Origin: Spirochaetales bacterium | GTDB lineage: Bacteria > Spirochaetota > Spirochaetia > Treponematales > UBA12059 | Direction: 5' to 3' | NCBI GenBank assembly: GCA_016928955.1 | Contig: JAFGJV010000041.1 | Span: forward strand, 1-35,787 | Length of the DNA: 35,787 nt | Shown here: positions 23,729 through 32,302 of the stretch, in pieces | Layout of the letters: each line of letters begins with the position of its first letter | How positions within the stretch are numbered: position 1 is the first letter of the stretch | Translations under genes and position numbers: made by a program | The notes under the pieces: model-generated | What the model saw: the letters and a program-made list of their open reading frames with translations, nothing else | Told to the model about the DNA's origin: nothing | Database searches by the model: none

Positions 23729-24739
23729 TTGAACGCTTATAAAGGTAAAAACGAGTTTTTCTCGACCATCTGGAACGTGTCGCCGGATCCCTACTGGATA
23801 TGCCGGCCTGAGGGCGATGACTTCATAGTCATGGCCCTAAACCCGGCAGCCGTGGATGCCTTTCCCGGAGCCAAAGAGGGGTTCTCCCTGGCCCAAGCCC
23901 TGGGCTCAGGGGCAGAAGCCGTCATGCTGGCCTTTGCCCGCTGCATGGACGGCAAGGTATCCGTCACCTTTGACTACTCAGACCAGCGCGCCGGCCGCGA
24001 GCGCTATTTCCGCGCCGTCATCGTGCCCATATCCACGGCCGGCGGCAAGGTTACCCGGATTTGGGGTACCGCCAGGGAACTGACCGACCTCTTGGAAGCC
24101 AGAAAACGCTCCGAGGACCTGGTCCAGAGGCTGGAATCCGAGGTGCGCGAGCGGACGGCCATGCTTCTGGCAGCCAACGAGGAACTGGCCATTGCCAACG
24201 TGGAGCTCAAGAAAGCCAACGACCGCTACCAGGACCTGGCCCTCAAAGACGCCCTTACCGGCCTGGCCAACCGCCGCGCCTTCCAGGAAGCGGGCGTCCG
24301 GGAGTTCAGCCGGGCCCAGCGCTACGGCCGCGGCCTGGCCCTGGTGCTGTTTGACCTGGACAACCTCAAACGCCTGAACGACGAGCACGGCCACCCCTCC
24401 GGAGACGAGGCCATACGCCGCGTGGGCAGGGTCCTGGCGGAAGCGTCCCGGGGCGCCGACCTGGCGGCAAGGCTGGGTGGCGACGAATTCGCCCTCATAT
24501 TGCCTGAAACTGACATGGACAAGGCCGTGTCGCTGGCCAAACGCTCCATAGACGCCCTGTCCGACGAACTTCTGGATCCCCGAGACCCCGAATCCCCGCG
24601 GATAGGCGCGAGCGCCGGCGTGGCCGTGTTCCATTTATCCGACACGGCCTTTGACGACCTGTACGCGCGCTCCGACCACGCCCTGTACCGGGCCAAGAAC
24701 CGCGGCAAGGCCAGGGTGGAGGGCGAGAAGGCGGGCTGA
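23729..24739 (+). CDS. PAS-GGDEF diguanylate cyclase
   Basis: The protein has 336 residues and is soluble. An N-terminal PAS-like domain (about 8-120; FSTIWNVSPDPYWICRPEGDDFIVMALNPAAVDAFPG) is followed by a coiled coil (LEARKRSEDLVQRLESEVRERTAMLLAANEELAIANVELKKAND). The GGDEF domain has DALTGLANRRAF, FDLDNLKRLNDEHGHPSGDEAIRRVG and the catalytic GGDEF at 250-254. An inhibitory RxxD site (RGAD, 241-244) lies exactly five residues before it. It should make c-di-GMP with product inhibition. The start is a TTG at 23729 behind GGGAAGGACAGG, as no better start exists in frame. No membrane segment is present, so the PAS domain senses an internal signal. Confidence 0.88.
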   Translation: MNAYKGKNEFFSTIWNVSPDPYWICRPEGDDFIVMALNPAAVDAFPGAKEGFSLAQALGSGAEAVMLAFARCMDGKVSVTFDYSDQRAGRERYFRAVIVPISTAGGKVTRIWGTARELTDLLEARKRSEDLVQRLESEVRERTAMLLAANEELAIANVELKKANDRYQDLALKDALTGLANRRAFQEAGVREFSRAQRYGRGLALVLFDLDNLKRLNDEHGHPSGDEAIRRVGRVLAEASRGADLAARLGGDEFALILPETDMDKAVSLAKRSIDALSDELLDPRDPESPRIGASAGVAVFHLSDTAFDDLYARSDHALYRAKNRGKARVEGEKAG

Positions 24740-24847
24740 CGGGCTTGCCCCCGCGGTCCATCCTGGCTACTTTCAAGCCCAGGTCCCGCGCGGGGGCTGT
24801 TTCTTGCATACCATTCCCCGGCATACGGACAGACACGGAGGATAATC

Positions 24848-25816
24848 ATGGAATACAGGCGTTTGGGACAGGCCGGCGTCAAGGTCAGCGCCTTGTCCCT
24901 TGGCTCGTGGGTTACCTATGGCAAACAGGTGGACATAGACGCCGCGGCGGCGTCTATGAAGGCGGCCTATGACCGCGGTGTCAACTTCTTTGACAACGCC
25001 GAGGCGTACTCGGGGGGCCAGGCTGAGGAGATCATGGGAGCGGCCCTGAAGCGCCTGGGTTGGCGGCGCGGCTCGTACCTGGTATCCACCAAATTCTATT
25101 GGGGCCTGGCGGACGGCCCGAACGAGAAGAACACGCTCAACCGCAAGCGCTTGATGGAAGCCATAGACGGGTCTCTCAGGCGCTTTGGGCTTGAGTACAT
25201 AGACCTGGTCTTCTGCCACCGCCCCGATCCGGACACGTCCATGGAGGAAGTGGTGCGCGCCATGAGCGACATGGTGTCGTCGGGCAAGGCCGTGTACTGG
25301 GGCACCAGCGAGTGGTCTGCCGAGCAGATCAGGGAGGCCTACGCCATTGCGGACAGGCGCAACCTGCATGTGCCCTGGATGGAACAGCCCCAGTACAACA
25401 TCTTTGTGCGAGACAAGGTGGAGAAGGAATTTGCCCCCCTGTACGACGATCCAGGGCTGGGCCTGACCACCTGGAGCCCCCTGGCAAGCGGCGTGCTCAC
25501 GGGCAAGTACGCGTCCGGTGTGCCCCTCAATTCCCGCCTGGCCCTGCCCGGCATGGAGTGGCTCAAGGAGAGCGCCGCAACGCCCGAGCGCGTGGCCGCC
25601 GTGGAGCGCCTGCGCCCCCTGGCCGCCGACCTGGGCGCCAGCCTGGCCCAGCTGGCCATAGCTTTCTGCGCCAGGAATCCGCGCGTCAGCACGGTGATCA
25701 CCGGCGCGTCCAGGCCAGAGCAGGTGGCCGAGAACCTCAAGGCCATCGAGCTGTTGCCCAAGCTGGACGATGGCGTCATGGCGGCCATACAAGAGGCGGT
25801 ACGCGGTGTCAAATGA
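24848..25816 (+). CDS. aldo/keto reductase, potassium-channel beta-subunit type
   Basis: The protein has 322 residues and is a cytoplasmic NADPH-dependent (beta/alpha)8 oxidoreductase. The catalytic tetrad is intact: Asp49, Tyr54, Lys82 and His124 ([22 protein letters not shown]). [29 protein letters not shown] and the cofactor segment [20 protein letters not shown] are typical of the KCNAB/AKR6-like group. GGAGG lies 7 nt upstream of the ATG. Its stop overlaps the GTG of the next gene, so the two are coupled. Substrate is unknown. Confidence 0.92.
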   Translation: MEYRRLGQAGVKVSALSLGSWVTYGKQVDIDAAAASMKAAYDRGVNFFDNAEAYSGGQAEEIMGAALKRLGWRRGSYLVSTKFYWGLADGPNEKNTLNRKRLMEAIDGSLRRFGLEYIDLVFCHRPDPDTSMEEVVRAMSDMVSSGKAVYWGTSEWSAEQIREAYAIADRRNLHVPWMEQPQYNIFVRDKVEKEFAPLYDDPGLGLTTWSPLASGVLTGKYASGVPLNSRLALPGMEWLKESAATPERVAAVERLRPLAADLGASLAQLAIAFCARNPRVSTVITGASRPEQVAENLKAIELLPKLDDGVMAAIQEAVRGVK

Positions 25817-26123
25817 GGACCCGGGCCGCGCGCCGGCCAGCGAGGGCGACCCGAACCCGGACTTTGGCGGCCAGCGCGTGCGCTATCCGGTCAGCTTTGA
25901 GCTCAGGATCATATACGTGATAGCGTCGGGGGCCACGCTCGAGGAGGACGCCCTTCGCATCCTGTCGGCGCGCCGGGCATCTCCGGCCATGCCCAAGATA
26001 CTGCCCGCGTCGGGAACCCGCTACGGCCGCATGGCCATAGCGGTGACCTTTGCCGACCAGGACAGCATGCGCGCGGCCTACGCGGACCTGGCCGCCCTGC
26101 CCTGCGTCAAGGCCGTGATGTGA
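25806..26123 (+). CDS. DUF493 (YbeD-like) family protein
   Basis: The protein has 105 residues. From about residue 35 the sequence [27 protein letters not shown]...[38 protein letters not shown] follows the ACT-like alpha-beta fold of YbeD/DUF493. The family's regulatory role is unsettled. The N-terminal 25 residues ([21 protein letters not shown]) are polar and probably flexible. The start is a GTG (25806) inside the end of the aldo/keto reductase gene. The stop overlaps the start of the pseudouridine synthase gene by one base, so the three genes form a tight operon. Confidence 0.75.
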   Translation: MSNEDPGRAPASEGDPNPDFGGQRVRYPVSFELRIIYVIASGATLEEDALRILSARRASPAMPKILPASGTRYGRMAIAVTFADQDSMRAAYADLAALPCVKAVM

Positions 26124-26962
26124 TGGTCCAGCGCCTCGATGTGCTTTACCAGGACGACGAGCTTTTGGCCGTGGACAAGCCCTCAGGCCTTGCGTCCATA
26201 GCCCCGGACGGATCCAAGGCCCGGTCGGCCCTGTCCATAGCCACGGCCATACTCAGGCGCCGCAACCCCAAGGGGCGTGCGGCCGTGGTGCACCGCCTGG
26301 ACCGCGACACCTCCGGGGTGCTCCTGTTCGCGACCAACGCCCGGGTCAAGACCGAGCTGATGGCCGGCTGGGACAGGCTGGTGCTGGAGCGCAGGTACGT
26401 GGCCGTGGTCGAGGGGTCCCTGCCCGCCGACCAGGGCACGCTGGACAACTGGCTGGTGGAACGGAACGTGGGGCGCGTGATGGTGGCCGGACCAGGCGAG
26501 CGCGGAGCCCTGCGCGCCCTGACCCGCTACCGGGTGCTCAGAAAGGGAGCGGTGTACAGCCTGGTCGAGCTGGATCTGGAAACGGGGCGCAAGCACCAGA
26601 TACGGGCCCAGTTGGCCGCGGCCGGCTGTCCGGTGGCCGGCGACCAGCGCTACGGCGCCCGGTGCGATCCCCTAGGCCGCCTTTGCCTCCACGCAACCTT
26701 GTTGTCACTCAAAAGGCCCGCCCCCCGGGAACCCGAGCGGGTCCTGCGCTTTGAAAGCCCCGTGCCCGAGTCCTTTGAGTCGGCCGTAAACCGGGCCGAG
26801 GCTCAGGGGCGCGGGCCGCCTGACCGTTCCGGCAGAGGCCGGGCGTACGGGGGAAGACCCCCAGCACCGTCGGGAACCAGGAGTGGCCCCAGGAAGTCGT
26901 CCTCTCGGAAGCCGACGGATACCAGGCGGAGGCCAAAGGCACCCAGGGCGCCTGGCACCTGA
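26123..26962 (+). CDS. RluA-family pseudouridine synthase with basic tail
   Basis: The protein has 279 residues and isomerises uridine in rRNA or tRNA. The catalytic motif is HRLDRDTSG with Asp60. Other family landmarks are LAVDKPSGL near the start and ETGRKHQIRAQLAAAGCPVAGDQRYG. The usual fold ends near LRFESPVPESFE (about residue 219). The remaining 60 residues are Arg/Pro/Ser-rich (GRGRAYGGRPPAPSGTRSG and on) and lie opposite the 3' end of truA over 160 bp. No S4 domain is present. A GTG at 26120 is an alternative start. The target position is unknown. Confidence 0.88.
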   Translation: MVQRLDVLYQDDELLAVDKPSGLASIAPDGSKARSALSIATAILRRRNPKGRAAVVHRLDRDTSGVLLFATNARVKTELMAGWDRLVLERRYVAVVEGSLPADQGTLDNWLVERNVGRVMVAGPGERGALRALTRYRVLRKGAVYSLVELDLETGRKHQIRAQLAAAGCPVAGDQRYGARCDPLGRLCLHATLLSLKRPAPREPERVLRFESPVPESFESAVNRAEAQGRGPPDRSGRGRAYGGRPPAPSGTRSGPRKSSSRKPTDTRRRPKAPRAPGT

Positions 26963-27675
26963 GCGCGGTCACCCGAGTCCAGGGCCCGGCGTATGCTGTC
27001 CTCGTTCATGCGCCCCTGGCCGGCGGCCAGCACCGACGCGGCCATCAACCGCGCCTGGTTGTACAGAAAACCGTCCGCTGTGAACCGGAGGTCGACCGCC
27101 GGCCCGGCGCGCTCCACCCTGGCGTGCGCAAGCGTCCGCCTGAAATCCAGGGCGTCGCTCTTGGCGTTGGTGAACGCGCGGAAGCGGTGCGGACCCTCAA
27201 AAGCGGCGGCCGCTCTGATCATGGCCCGGTCGTCTAGGGGCTTGGGCACCTTGAACGACCAGCGTCGCTCGCTCCTGCCTCCCGAACCATCCAGCAGGCG
27301 GTACGCGTAGGTCTTGTCCACGGCCCGGTAGCGGGCGTGGAAACCCGGCCTGGCTTCCCTGAGGCCCGCGCAGGCCATATCCGCTGGAAGGACGCCGTTC
27401 AAGGCGCGCCCGAGCTCGGCCAGCGGCAGGGCGCAGTCCGTCCACAGGCTGGCAGCCTGACCGTCCGCGTGCACGCCGGCGTCGGTCCTGCCAGCCCCAG
27501 CAACCCTGGACGCCTGTCCGGTCACGGCTTCCAGCGCCCGCTCCAGTTCCTCCTGGACGGTCCTGGCCGCACCCGGCAGACGCTGCCAGCCCTTGAAGTC
27601 CGTTCCGTCATAGGCCACCACGAGGAGGATACAACGGGCCGGTCCCGCCCCTCCCCGCGTCCCGCGCTTTGCCAT
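26803..27675 (-). CDS. truA: tRNA pseudouridine(38-40) synthase
   Basis: The protein has 290 residues. Catalytic Asp65 sits in VAGAGRTDAGVHADGQ. The family landmarks YDGTDFKGWQRLPGAARTVQEELE, HARYRAVDKTYAYRL and GFLYNQARLMAA are present. The start MAKRGTRGG (27675) has GGAGG 4-5 nt upstream. An in-frame ATG further upstream (27717) is possible but would run into the divergent acetyltransferase region. The C-terminal segment (GGLPPYARPLPERSGGPRP) is opposite the RluA tail. The divergent neighbour starts 58 bp away. Confidence 0.93.
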   Translation of the reverse strand: MAKRGTRGGAGPARCILLVVAYDGTDFKGWQRLPGAARTVQEELERALEAVTGQASRVAGAGRTDAGVHADGQAASLWTDCALPLAELGRALNGVLPADMACAGLREARPGFHARYRAVDKTYAYRLLDGSGGRSERRWSFKVPKPLDDRAMIRAAAAFEGPHRFRAFTNAKSDALDFRRTLAHARVERAGPAVDLRFTADGFLYNQARLMAASVLAAGQGRMNEDSIRRALDSGDRAQVPGALGAFGLRLVSVGFREDDFLGPLLVPDGAGGLPPYARPLPERSGGPRP

Positions 27676-27733
27676 GCCGCCTCCGGCCGCGCCACCTTGC
27701 CAGCGCGCCCGCTTCATGCTACCACGGAGTCCT

Positions 27734-28654
27734 ATGGAAGGCCCACACTTCGAGTTCCGGCCCGTTACCCGGGCGGACAAGGCGGCGGTCAACGCCCTGT
27801 GCTCAAAAATCTGGGGTGGAGAAGACTATCTGCCCGGCTGCTTTGACAGCTGGGTGGCCGACGAGCGCGGCCGCTTCACCGCCTGCGTGCTGGACGGCCG
27901 CGTCATAGGCCTGGGCAAGCTGAGCTTTCTGGCGCCCGGCCACGCCTGGCTGGAAGGCCTCCGCAAGGACCCTGACGTCCAGGTCAAAGGCGTGGGCAAG
28001 GCCATGTGCCTGGAGCAATTGCGCGTCCTTGCGGGCCTGCCCGGCATCAGGTCCGTGCGCTTTTCCGCCTACGCCCACAATCCACCGACCATAGCCCTGA
28101 ACGAGAGCCTGGGCTTCAAACGCGTCGACACATACACGGTCAAGTCCAAGGTCCTGCGCGGCGGGCAGGGACGGGCCTTTGGGCGAGCGCTCAAGGAGCC
28201 GAGCCCGAGGGGCTTCAGCCTGCGGCCGGCCGCGGCGGACGCTGTCATGGAGCGTTTCAAAAAAGCCGGCTGGTTCAGGCGCTACCGACTGGAAGCGTGG
28301 AAGGCCTATCCCCTGGACGCCTGCCCCGCCCTGCGCCCTGACGACACGGTGCTGGAGGCCGTGGACCAGGCTGGAGCGTCCGTTGGGGCCATTGCCTGGG
28401 CCCTCGATACCCTGAAACGCCAGGTCAGCATACTGGCCCTGTCGGCGGACGCGCCTGCTGTGGCCGCGGCCCTCTGCCACGCGGCGGAAAACGCGGGCAG
28501 GGACGCGGGCCTGTACTCTATGGAGGCCATTGTGCCCCTGGACAGGGCGCTGTGCGGCATGTTCGACAAGGCCGGGTACCGGAGCTGGGATACCGAGGAG
28601 GATTTCCTGGTGTACGAGTACCCCCTGGCCGAGCTGGCCAGGCACGCCACCTGA
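27734..28654 (+). CDS. GNAT-family acetyltransferase-like protein
   Basis: The protein has 306 residues. The first half (about 1-145) is a GNAT domain: FEFRPVTRADKAAVNALCSKIW, ACVLDGRVIGLGKL, the acetyl-CoA loop VKGVGKAM and the AYAHNPPTIALNESLGFKRVDTY helix-strand. The second half has a similar pattern (VGAIAWALDTLKRQVSILALSAD, GYRSWDTEEDFLVYEY) but no clear acetyl-CoA loop. It may be a degenerate second GNAT fold. The start ATG (27734) has GGAG 4-5 nt upstream. Substrate is unknown. Confidence 0.8.
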   Translation: MEGPHFEFRPVTRADKAAVNALCSKIWGGEDYLPGCFDSWVADERGRFTACVLDGRVIGLGKLSFLAPGHAWLEGLRKDPDVQVKGVGKAMCLEQLRVLAGLPGIRSVRFSAYAHNPPTIALNESLGFKRVDTYTVKSKVLRGGQGRAFGRALKEPSPRGFSLRPAAADAVMERFKKAGWFRRYRLEAWKAYPLDACPALRPDDTVLEAVDQAGASVGAIAWALDTLKRQVSILALSADAPAVAAALCHAAENAGRDAGLYSMEAIVPLDRALCGMFDKAGYRSWDTEEDFLVYEYPLAELARHAT

Positions 28655-28669
28655 GGGCGGGCGGAAACG

Positions 28670-29206
28670 CTAGGCCGTGCCCTTTTCCAGTTCCAGGAGG
28701 AATTTCTTGCGCTCAAGGCCGCCTGAGTAGCCGCCCAGGCCGCCGCCAGACGCCACCACGCGGTGGCAGGGCACCAGGATGGCCACCGGGTTGCGAGCGT
28801 TTGCCTGGGCCACGGCGCGCACGGCCGCCGGCCGGCCCAACGAGCGGGCTTCCTGCGCGTAACTGACGGTTGTCCCGTAAGGTATGGCCGCAAGGGCCTT
28901 CCACGCGTCCTTCTGGAACGCCGTGCCGTTCAGCTCAAGCTCGATATCAAAAGAACGGCGGCGGCCGCCAAAGTACTCGGCAAGCTGGGCCTCTAGTCTG
29001 TCATGCAGGGTTTCCCGGCCGTCGCGCACGGGGGTGGCCAGGGCGGCGGCCAGGGCCGAAAGCCCCTTGCCCGCCGCGGGCCTGTCCGCAAAGTCCAGGT
29101 AGCACAGGCGCCCTCCGCGCACCCCGGCCATTATGGGACCGAGCGGGGAATCCATACGGGCCATAACGATGGGGGCGGAATCGGACGCCGGCCGCCTGGC
29201 TTTCAT
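28670..29206 (-). CDS. ogt: methylated-DNA-protein cysteine methyltransferase
   Basis: The protein has 178 residues and removes alkyl groups from O6-guanine by suicide transfer. The acceptor Cys147 lies in ILVPCHRVV. The helix-turn-helix/arginine-finger region GTTVSYAQEARSLGRPAAVRAVAQANARNP precedes it, and GGYSGGLERKKFLLELE follows. No AdaA or AlkA domain is fused. The start MKARRPASD has AGGAG 8 nt upstream, inside the end of the upstream small gene's stop region. The 10-nt gap to that gene implies one operon. Confidence 0.93.
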   Translation of the reverse strand: MKARRPASDSAPIVMARMDSPLGPIMAGVRGGRLCYLDFADRPAAGKGLSALAAALATPVRDGRETLHDRLEAQLAEYFGGRRRSFDIELELNGTAFQKDAWKALAAIPYGTTVSYAQEARSLGRPAAVRAVAQANARNPVAILVPCHRVVASGGGLGGYSGGLERKKFLLELEKGTA

Positions 29207-29216
29207 GCCGGTGCTC

Positions 29217-29423
29217 CTACTTCTTCTTGTTGGACGCGCGATACTCGTCCACGGTCTTCTTGAACGACGACTTGTCGCCACCGTAGACCTTGTCTATGTA
29301 CTCGATGATGAGGTCGATGGCGCCCTCGCTGTCCGTCTTGCCGTTGATGGAGCACAGGCCCCTGAACATGGTCAGGATGTTGTTCGGTATGCCTTTGACC
29401 AGAAAATCCACTTTATCAGCCAT
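29217..29423 (-). CDS. 68-residue ribbon-helix-helix-like protein
   Basis: MADKVDFLVKGIPNNILTMF begins the sequence; the rest contains FRGLCSINGKTDSEGAIDLIIEYIDKVYGGD and a Lys-rich tail ending NKKK. A short strand (DFLVKGI) followed by two helices split at GKT recalls the Arc/CopG ribbon-helix-helix fold, but no firm match can be claimed. GGAGG lies 7 nt before the ATG. It is the first gene of a two-gene unit with ogt, so an operon regulator or a small repair accessory are the obvious guesses. Confidence 0.65.
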   Translation of the reverse strand: MADKVDFLVKGIPNNILTMFRGLCSINGKTDSEGAIDLIIEYIDKVYGGDKSSFKKTVDEYRASNKKK

Positions 29424-29531
29424 TGCGTCCTCCGTTGTTTTGCTCGCGCGGCGGCCGGGCTTTTAAGGCACGGGCCGGCGCGCCGCACGCCACCAGTGTA
29501 CCACAGCCGCGCCGGGCGCGATAGCGCAGGA

Positions 29532-29560
29532 ATAAAAACAGAGGGCCCCCAAGGGGGCCC
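29532..29560 (-). terminator. intrinsic terminator of the PEGA-protein gene
   Basis: GGGCCCCC (29543-29550) pairs with GGGGGCCC (29553-29560). On the minus strand TCTGTTTTTATT follows. It lies about 34 nt past the stop codon at 29594. Confidence 0.75.
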
Positions 29561-29593
29561 CCGCGTCGTCCGTTCAGATACCGGCGTACCGGC

Positions 29594-30757
29594 TCAGTCA
29601 GCTTCCTTGATGCCGAAGAAGGGCATGAGCACGTAGTTCTTGCCGCCCTCAAACACGAACTCCATCTGGATCTGGAAGGCGCCGCTCACCAGGCGGATGA
29701 TGTGCTTGCCCGGCGCTATCTGGCCCTGGAAATTCTTCTGGGCAACGTTGTCGATGTACAGCTTGATCTGGCCCCAGGGATTGCGCTTGACCGCCGGGTT
29801 CACCAGCTCGTCGGGCAGCTCGAAGCTGTAGGTGGCCATCTGGGGCTGGAGGTTGGGCGTTAAGCTGTAGCCGCCGCCGCCTATGGTCACCTGCATGTTG
29901 AGGTCTATGAAACCGGCCAGGCGTATGGTCAGCGCGTAGGTGCCCGGCTGTACCTGGATGGTGAACTGGCCGCCCTGGCTCTTGCCGTAGCTGATGCCGT
30001 TGAGGAACACCTCTGCGCCTGGCAGGAGATTGCCCAGGCTGAAGGGTACCAAGGCCGCCTGCATGATGGCGTTGACCGTGACCGAGCCGGACACCATGAT
30101 GTTCTGGCTGTAGTCGTTGTAGCCGGCAGCCTTGACCACCACCAGGTGGTTGCCCATGGATATAGGCGCCACGTACGGCGTCTTGCCCACCATCATGTTG
30201 TCCAGGTACACGTCGGCGCCCTGCACGTTCGAGTTGACGCTCAGGGTCTGGGACGCCTGCAGGACGGCGTTGATGGTCAGGGCGCCGCTCACGCGCACGT
30301 TCTGCACATAGTCGTTGTAGCCCGGCGCCTTGACCGCCACCGTGTACGAGCCGGTGGCCAGGAGGGCGGTAAAGGGCGTCTCGCCGGCGTACACGTTGTT
30401 GATGTACACGTCCGCGCCGGGCACGTTGGCCGTTATGGTCACGTTGTTGGTTGTCACGGGCGTGGTGCTCTGGCCGGTGGGCACCAGGACCACGTTCAGG
30501 GTAACGGGCATGGTGCCTATGGTCACCTTGGTGACGAAGGGCTGGAAGCCCGTCTTCTGGACGCTGACGTCATAGGTGCCCTTGGACAACAATATGGAGA
30601 AATTCGGGCTCGTGTTGCCGGCTATCCTGCCGTTTATGTACACCTGGGCCCCGGCCTGGTTGCACACTATATTGAGCGACACCCGTGTCTGGGCGGACAC
30701 CGCAACGGCGCCCAAGGCCAGAAGCGCCATGATGACAAGGACAGTCTTCCGTTTCAT
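29594..30757 (-). CDS. exported PEGA-repeat protein
   Basis: The protein has 387 residues. MKRKTVLVIMALLALGAVAVSAQ is a signal peptide. Four PEGA-type units follow: NQAGAQVYINGRIAGNTSP, NVPGADVYINNVYAGETPF, NVQGADVYLDNMMVGKTPY and LLPGAEVFLNGISYGKS. Each is completed by a GxYxVxVxxxGYNDYxQNxxVSG strand pair. A C-terminal beta-rich domain (KRNPWGQIKLYIDNVAQKNFQGQIAPGKHIIRLVSG) looks like a fifth, diverged unit. PEGA modules are extracellular or periplasmic surface-layer-like domains of unsettled function. The ATG at 30757 is preferred because AAGGAG lies 7 nt upstream; the ATG at 30763 is too close. It is transcribed alone and divergent from the beta-barrel gene. Confidence 0.88.
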   Translation of the reverse strand: MKRKTVLVIMALLALGAVAVSAQTRVSLNIVCNQAGAQVYINGRIAGNTSPNFSILLSKGTYDVSVQKTGFQPFVTKVTIGTMPVTLNVVLVPTGQSTTPVTTNNVTITANVPGADVYINNVYAGETPFTALLATGSYTVAVKAPGYNDYVQNVRVSGALTINAVLQASQTLSVNSNVQGADVYLDNMMVGKTPYVAPISMGNHLVVVKAAGYNDYSQNIMVSGSVTVNAIMQAALVPFSLGNLLPGAEVFLNGISYGKSQGGQFTIQVQPGTYALTIRLAGFIDLNMQVTIGGGGYSLTPNLQPQMATYSFELPDELVNPAVKRNPWGQIKLYIDNVAQKNFQGQIAPGKHIIRLVSGAFQIQMEFVFEGGKNYVLMPFFGIKEAD

Positions 30758-31175
30758 TCGCATGCTCCTTATACGGCGGGCTCTTGCGTCCCCGCCCGAT
30801 CGTTATCCACCAGCGTGGCCCGGCGCGAGCGCCGCCTGGCACCTTGGCAAGTATACGACGTAAAAATCCCCAAATCCACGGGGGGTTACCGAGAATCGGC
30901 CCTGAACGCGCGGCGGCCCGCGGAACCCTGGCGGGCGTTTTGTCCCGGGGCTATGGTTTTCCGGTCCCGCCGCGTTATACTGAAAGGTACGACGCTCGTT
31001 AACCCGGCGCCCGGCACGACGGGTCCCTGGCACACCGGGCGGCAAAAATGTTGGAGCGCGCCGCGCCCTCCATCCCGCCCCGGGCGGCGGACAGGGGCGG
31101 CGCGCGCAGAAATCGGCAGCCGCCGTATCCTGGCGGGGCCTATGCTTGTTATCGTGCGTGTCAAGGAGGATTACC
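30758..31175. other. 418-bp divergent intergenic region
   Basis: It is very GC-rich in the middle (30890-31120). Two -10-like TATACT boxes are seen, one on each strand (minus at 30850-30855, plus at 30976-30981), neither with a convincing -35 box. No coding frame with a ribosome site and no stable conserved hairpin stands out. I see nothing more in it. Confidence 0.4.
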
Positions 31176-31805
31176 ATGACGAGGAAGATCATAGCCATGG
31201 CCGTGTTCGCGACGCTGGCCGCCTCTGGAGCCTTTGCCCAGATCGGCTTGGGCCTGAGCGGCGCCTACTATTCGGACACCAACCTGACCGCCAGCGAGAC
31301 GGTCAACATCTTCCAGGAGGGCGAGGGCATCTTCTACGGACCCTTTGCCGAGCTGGGCCTTGGCAAGCTGGCCCTGGGCATAGCGGCCAACGTGTCCGCC
31401 TACGACTACGACTACTTTGGCAACGGCGACCTCTACCCCATGATGGAGTATGACGTCAACTTCTACATGCAGAGCCACTTCCTGGGCTACGCGTCCTTCC
31501 TGGACCCCTTCCTTGAGCTGGGTCTGGGCGGCATGGGCTTTGACTTCCAGGACGAAGTGGACCCGGATCCGGACAATCCCCTGATGGCCTCCAATTACTG
31601 GCACTTTGGCGGCGGCCTGGGCGTCAACGCCGGCTTCCTGGGCGCCTTCTTCAAGGTTCTGTACATGTTCGACCTAGGCGCCGCGGACATGACCTACTAT
31701 CAGGATGATGATGGTGATGGTCACTTCGAAGAAGCGCTCACCGAAGGCACCCCCTACCCCCTGCGCCGCCTGAAGGTGCTCTTGGGAGTCAAGGTCAACC
31801 TGTAA
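31176..31805 (+). CDS. exported outer-membrane beta-barrel-like protein
   Basis: The protein has 209 residues. MTRKIIAMAVFATLAASGAFAQ is a signal peptide, cut after AFA. The mature chain consists of amphipathic strands (GLGLSGAYYSDT, YGPFAELGLGKLALGIAANVSAYDYDYFG, FLDPFLELGLGGMGFDF, HFGGGLGVNAGFLGAFFKVLYMF) and ends VLLGVKVNL, a typical barrel closure. A loop near residue 180 (YYQDDDGDGHFEEAL) resembles a Ca2+-binding D-rich loop. AAGGAGG is 7 nt upstream of the ATG. It is distinct from the barrel at 716-1465 in sequence. Confidence 0.75.
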   Translation: MTRKIIAMAVFATLAASGAFAQIGLGLSGAYYSDTNLTASETVNIFQEGEGIFYGPFAELGLGKLALGIAANVSAYDYDYFGNGDLYPMMEYDVNFYMQSHFLGYASFLDPFLELGLGGMGFDFQDEVDPDPDNPLMASNYWHFGGGLGVNAGFLGAFFKVLYMFDLGAADMTYYQDDDGDGHFEEALTEGTPYPLRRLKVLLGVKVNL

Positions 31806-31827
31806 GGCTCACGCGTTTTGGACACAC

Positions 31828-31863
31828 AAGCCCCGGAGGCCACGGCCCCCGGGGCTTTTTTTT
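31828..31863 (+). terminator. intrinsic terminator of the beta-barrel gene
   Basis: AAGCCCCGG (31828-31836) pairs with CCGGGGCTT (31849-31857), running into eight or more T residues. It lies 22 nt past the stop. Confidence 0.9.
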
Positions 31864-31880
31864 ATAGCCGCCGCCGCCGC

Positions 31881-32243
31881 TCAGCCGGGCTTGTGGGCGT
31901 CCTTGAAGGCGGCGGCCATCCTGGCCCAGCCTTCGGCCTGGTCGCCCAGCACAGCGTCGGCCCCGTTCCTGACCGCAGGCGTCCTTAAGAGCAGGGGATC
32001 GGCCAGAATCTCCTCCACCGGGTCAATGTCCATGTAGGCCAAGCCGCGCTTTTTGTACCTGGCCCCGTCAGTGTCCAGAAGGCCGTCCGTTCCGGCCGCC
32101 CTGCGCAGGGCCTCTAGCTCGCCCGGGCTTATGCCCGTGTCGGCAAGGTCCACAAACTGGTACGGCACGTCCCGTTCCTTGAAAAAGCGCTCGGCCTTGC
32201 GCGACACGGCGCACTTTCTGCTCCCAAAGATCTGTATGCCCAT
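31881..32243 (-). CDS. ArsC/Spx-family thioredoxin-fold protein
   Basis: The protein has 120 residues. MGIQIFGSRKCAVSRKAERFFKERDVPYQFVDL is the start of an ArsC/Spx fold with a single Cys11 followed by Ala-Val-Ser rather than a CxxC pair. LLLRTPAVRNGADAVLG corresponds to the cis-Pro/second substrate-loop region. Such proteins are glutaredoxin-dependent arsenate reductases or Spx/YffB-like proteins; the absence of neighbouring ars genes favours the latter group. The ATG at 32243 has GGGAGG about 6 nt upstream. Function is not assigned. Confidence 0.8.
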   Translation of the reverse strand: MGIQIFGSRKCAVSRKAERFFKERDVPYQFVDLADTGISPGELEALRRAAGTDGLLDTDGARYKKRGLAYMDIDPVEEILADPLLLRTPAVRNGADAVLGDQAEGWARMAAAFKDAHKPG

Positions 32244-32302
32244 GGTCGCCTCCCGCCAGGCTCGCAGTATACTCCCTGGTCGACGCTCGGGGCCAGCCAC
32301 AT

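Noticed and set aside
30146-31453. 435-codon open frame opposite the PEGA gene and across the intergenic region
   Set aside because: It overlaps two well-supported genes in another frame, is His/Val/Gly-rich, and no family is recognisable.
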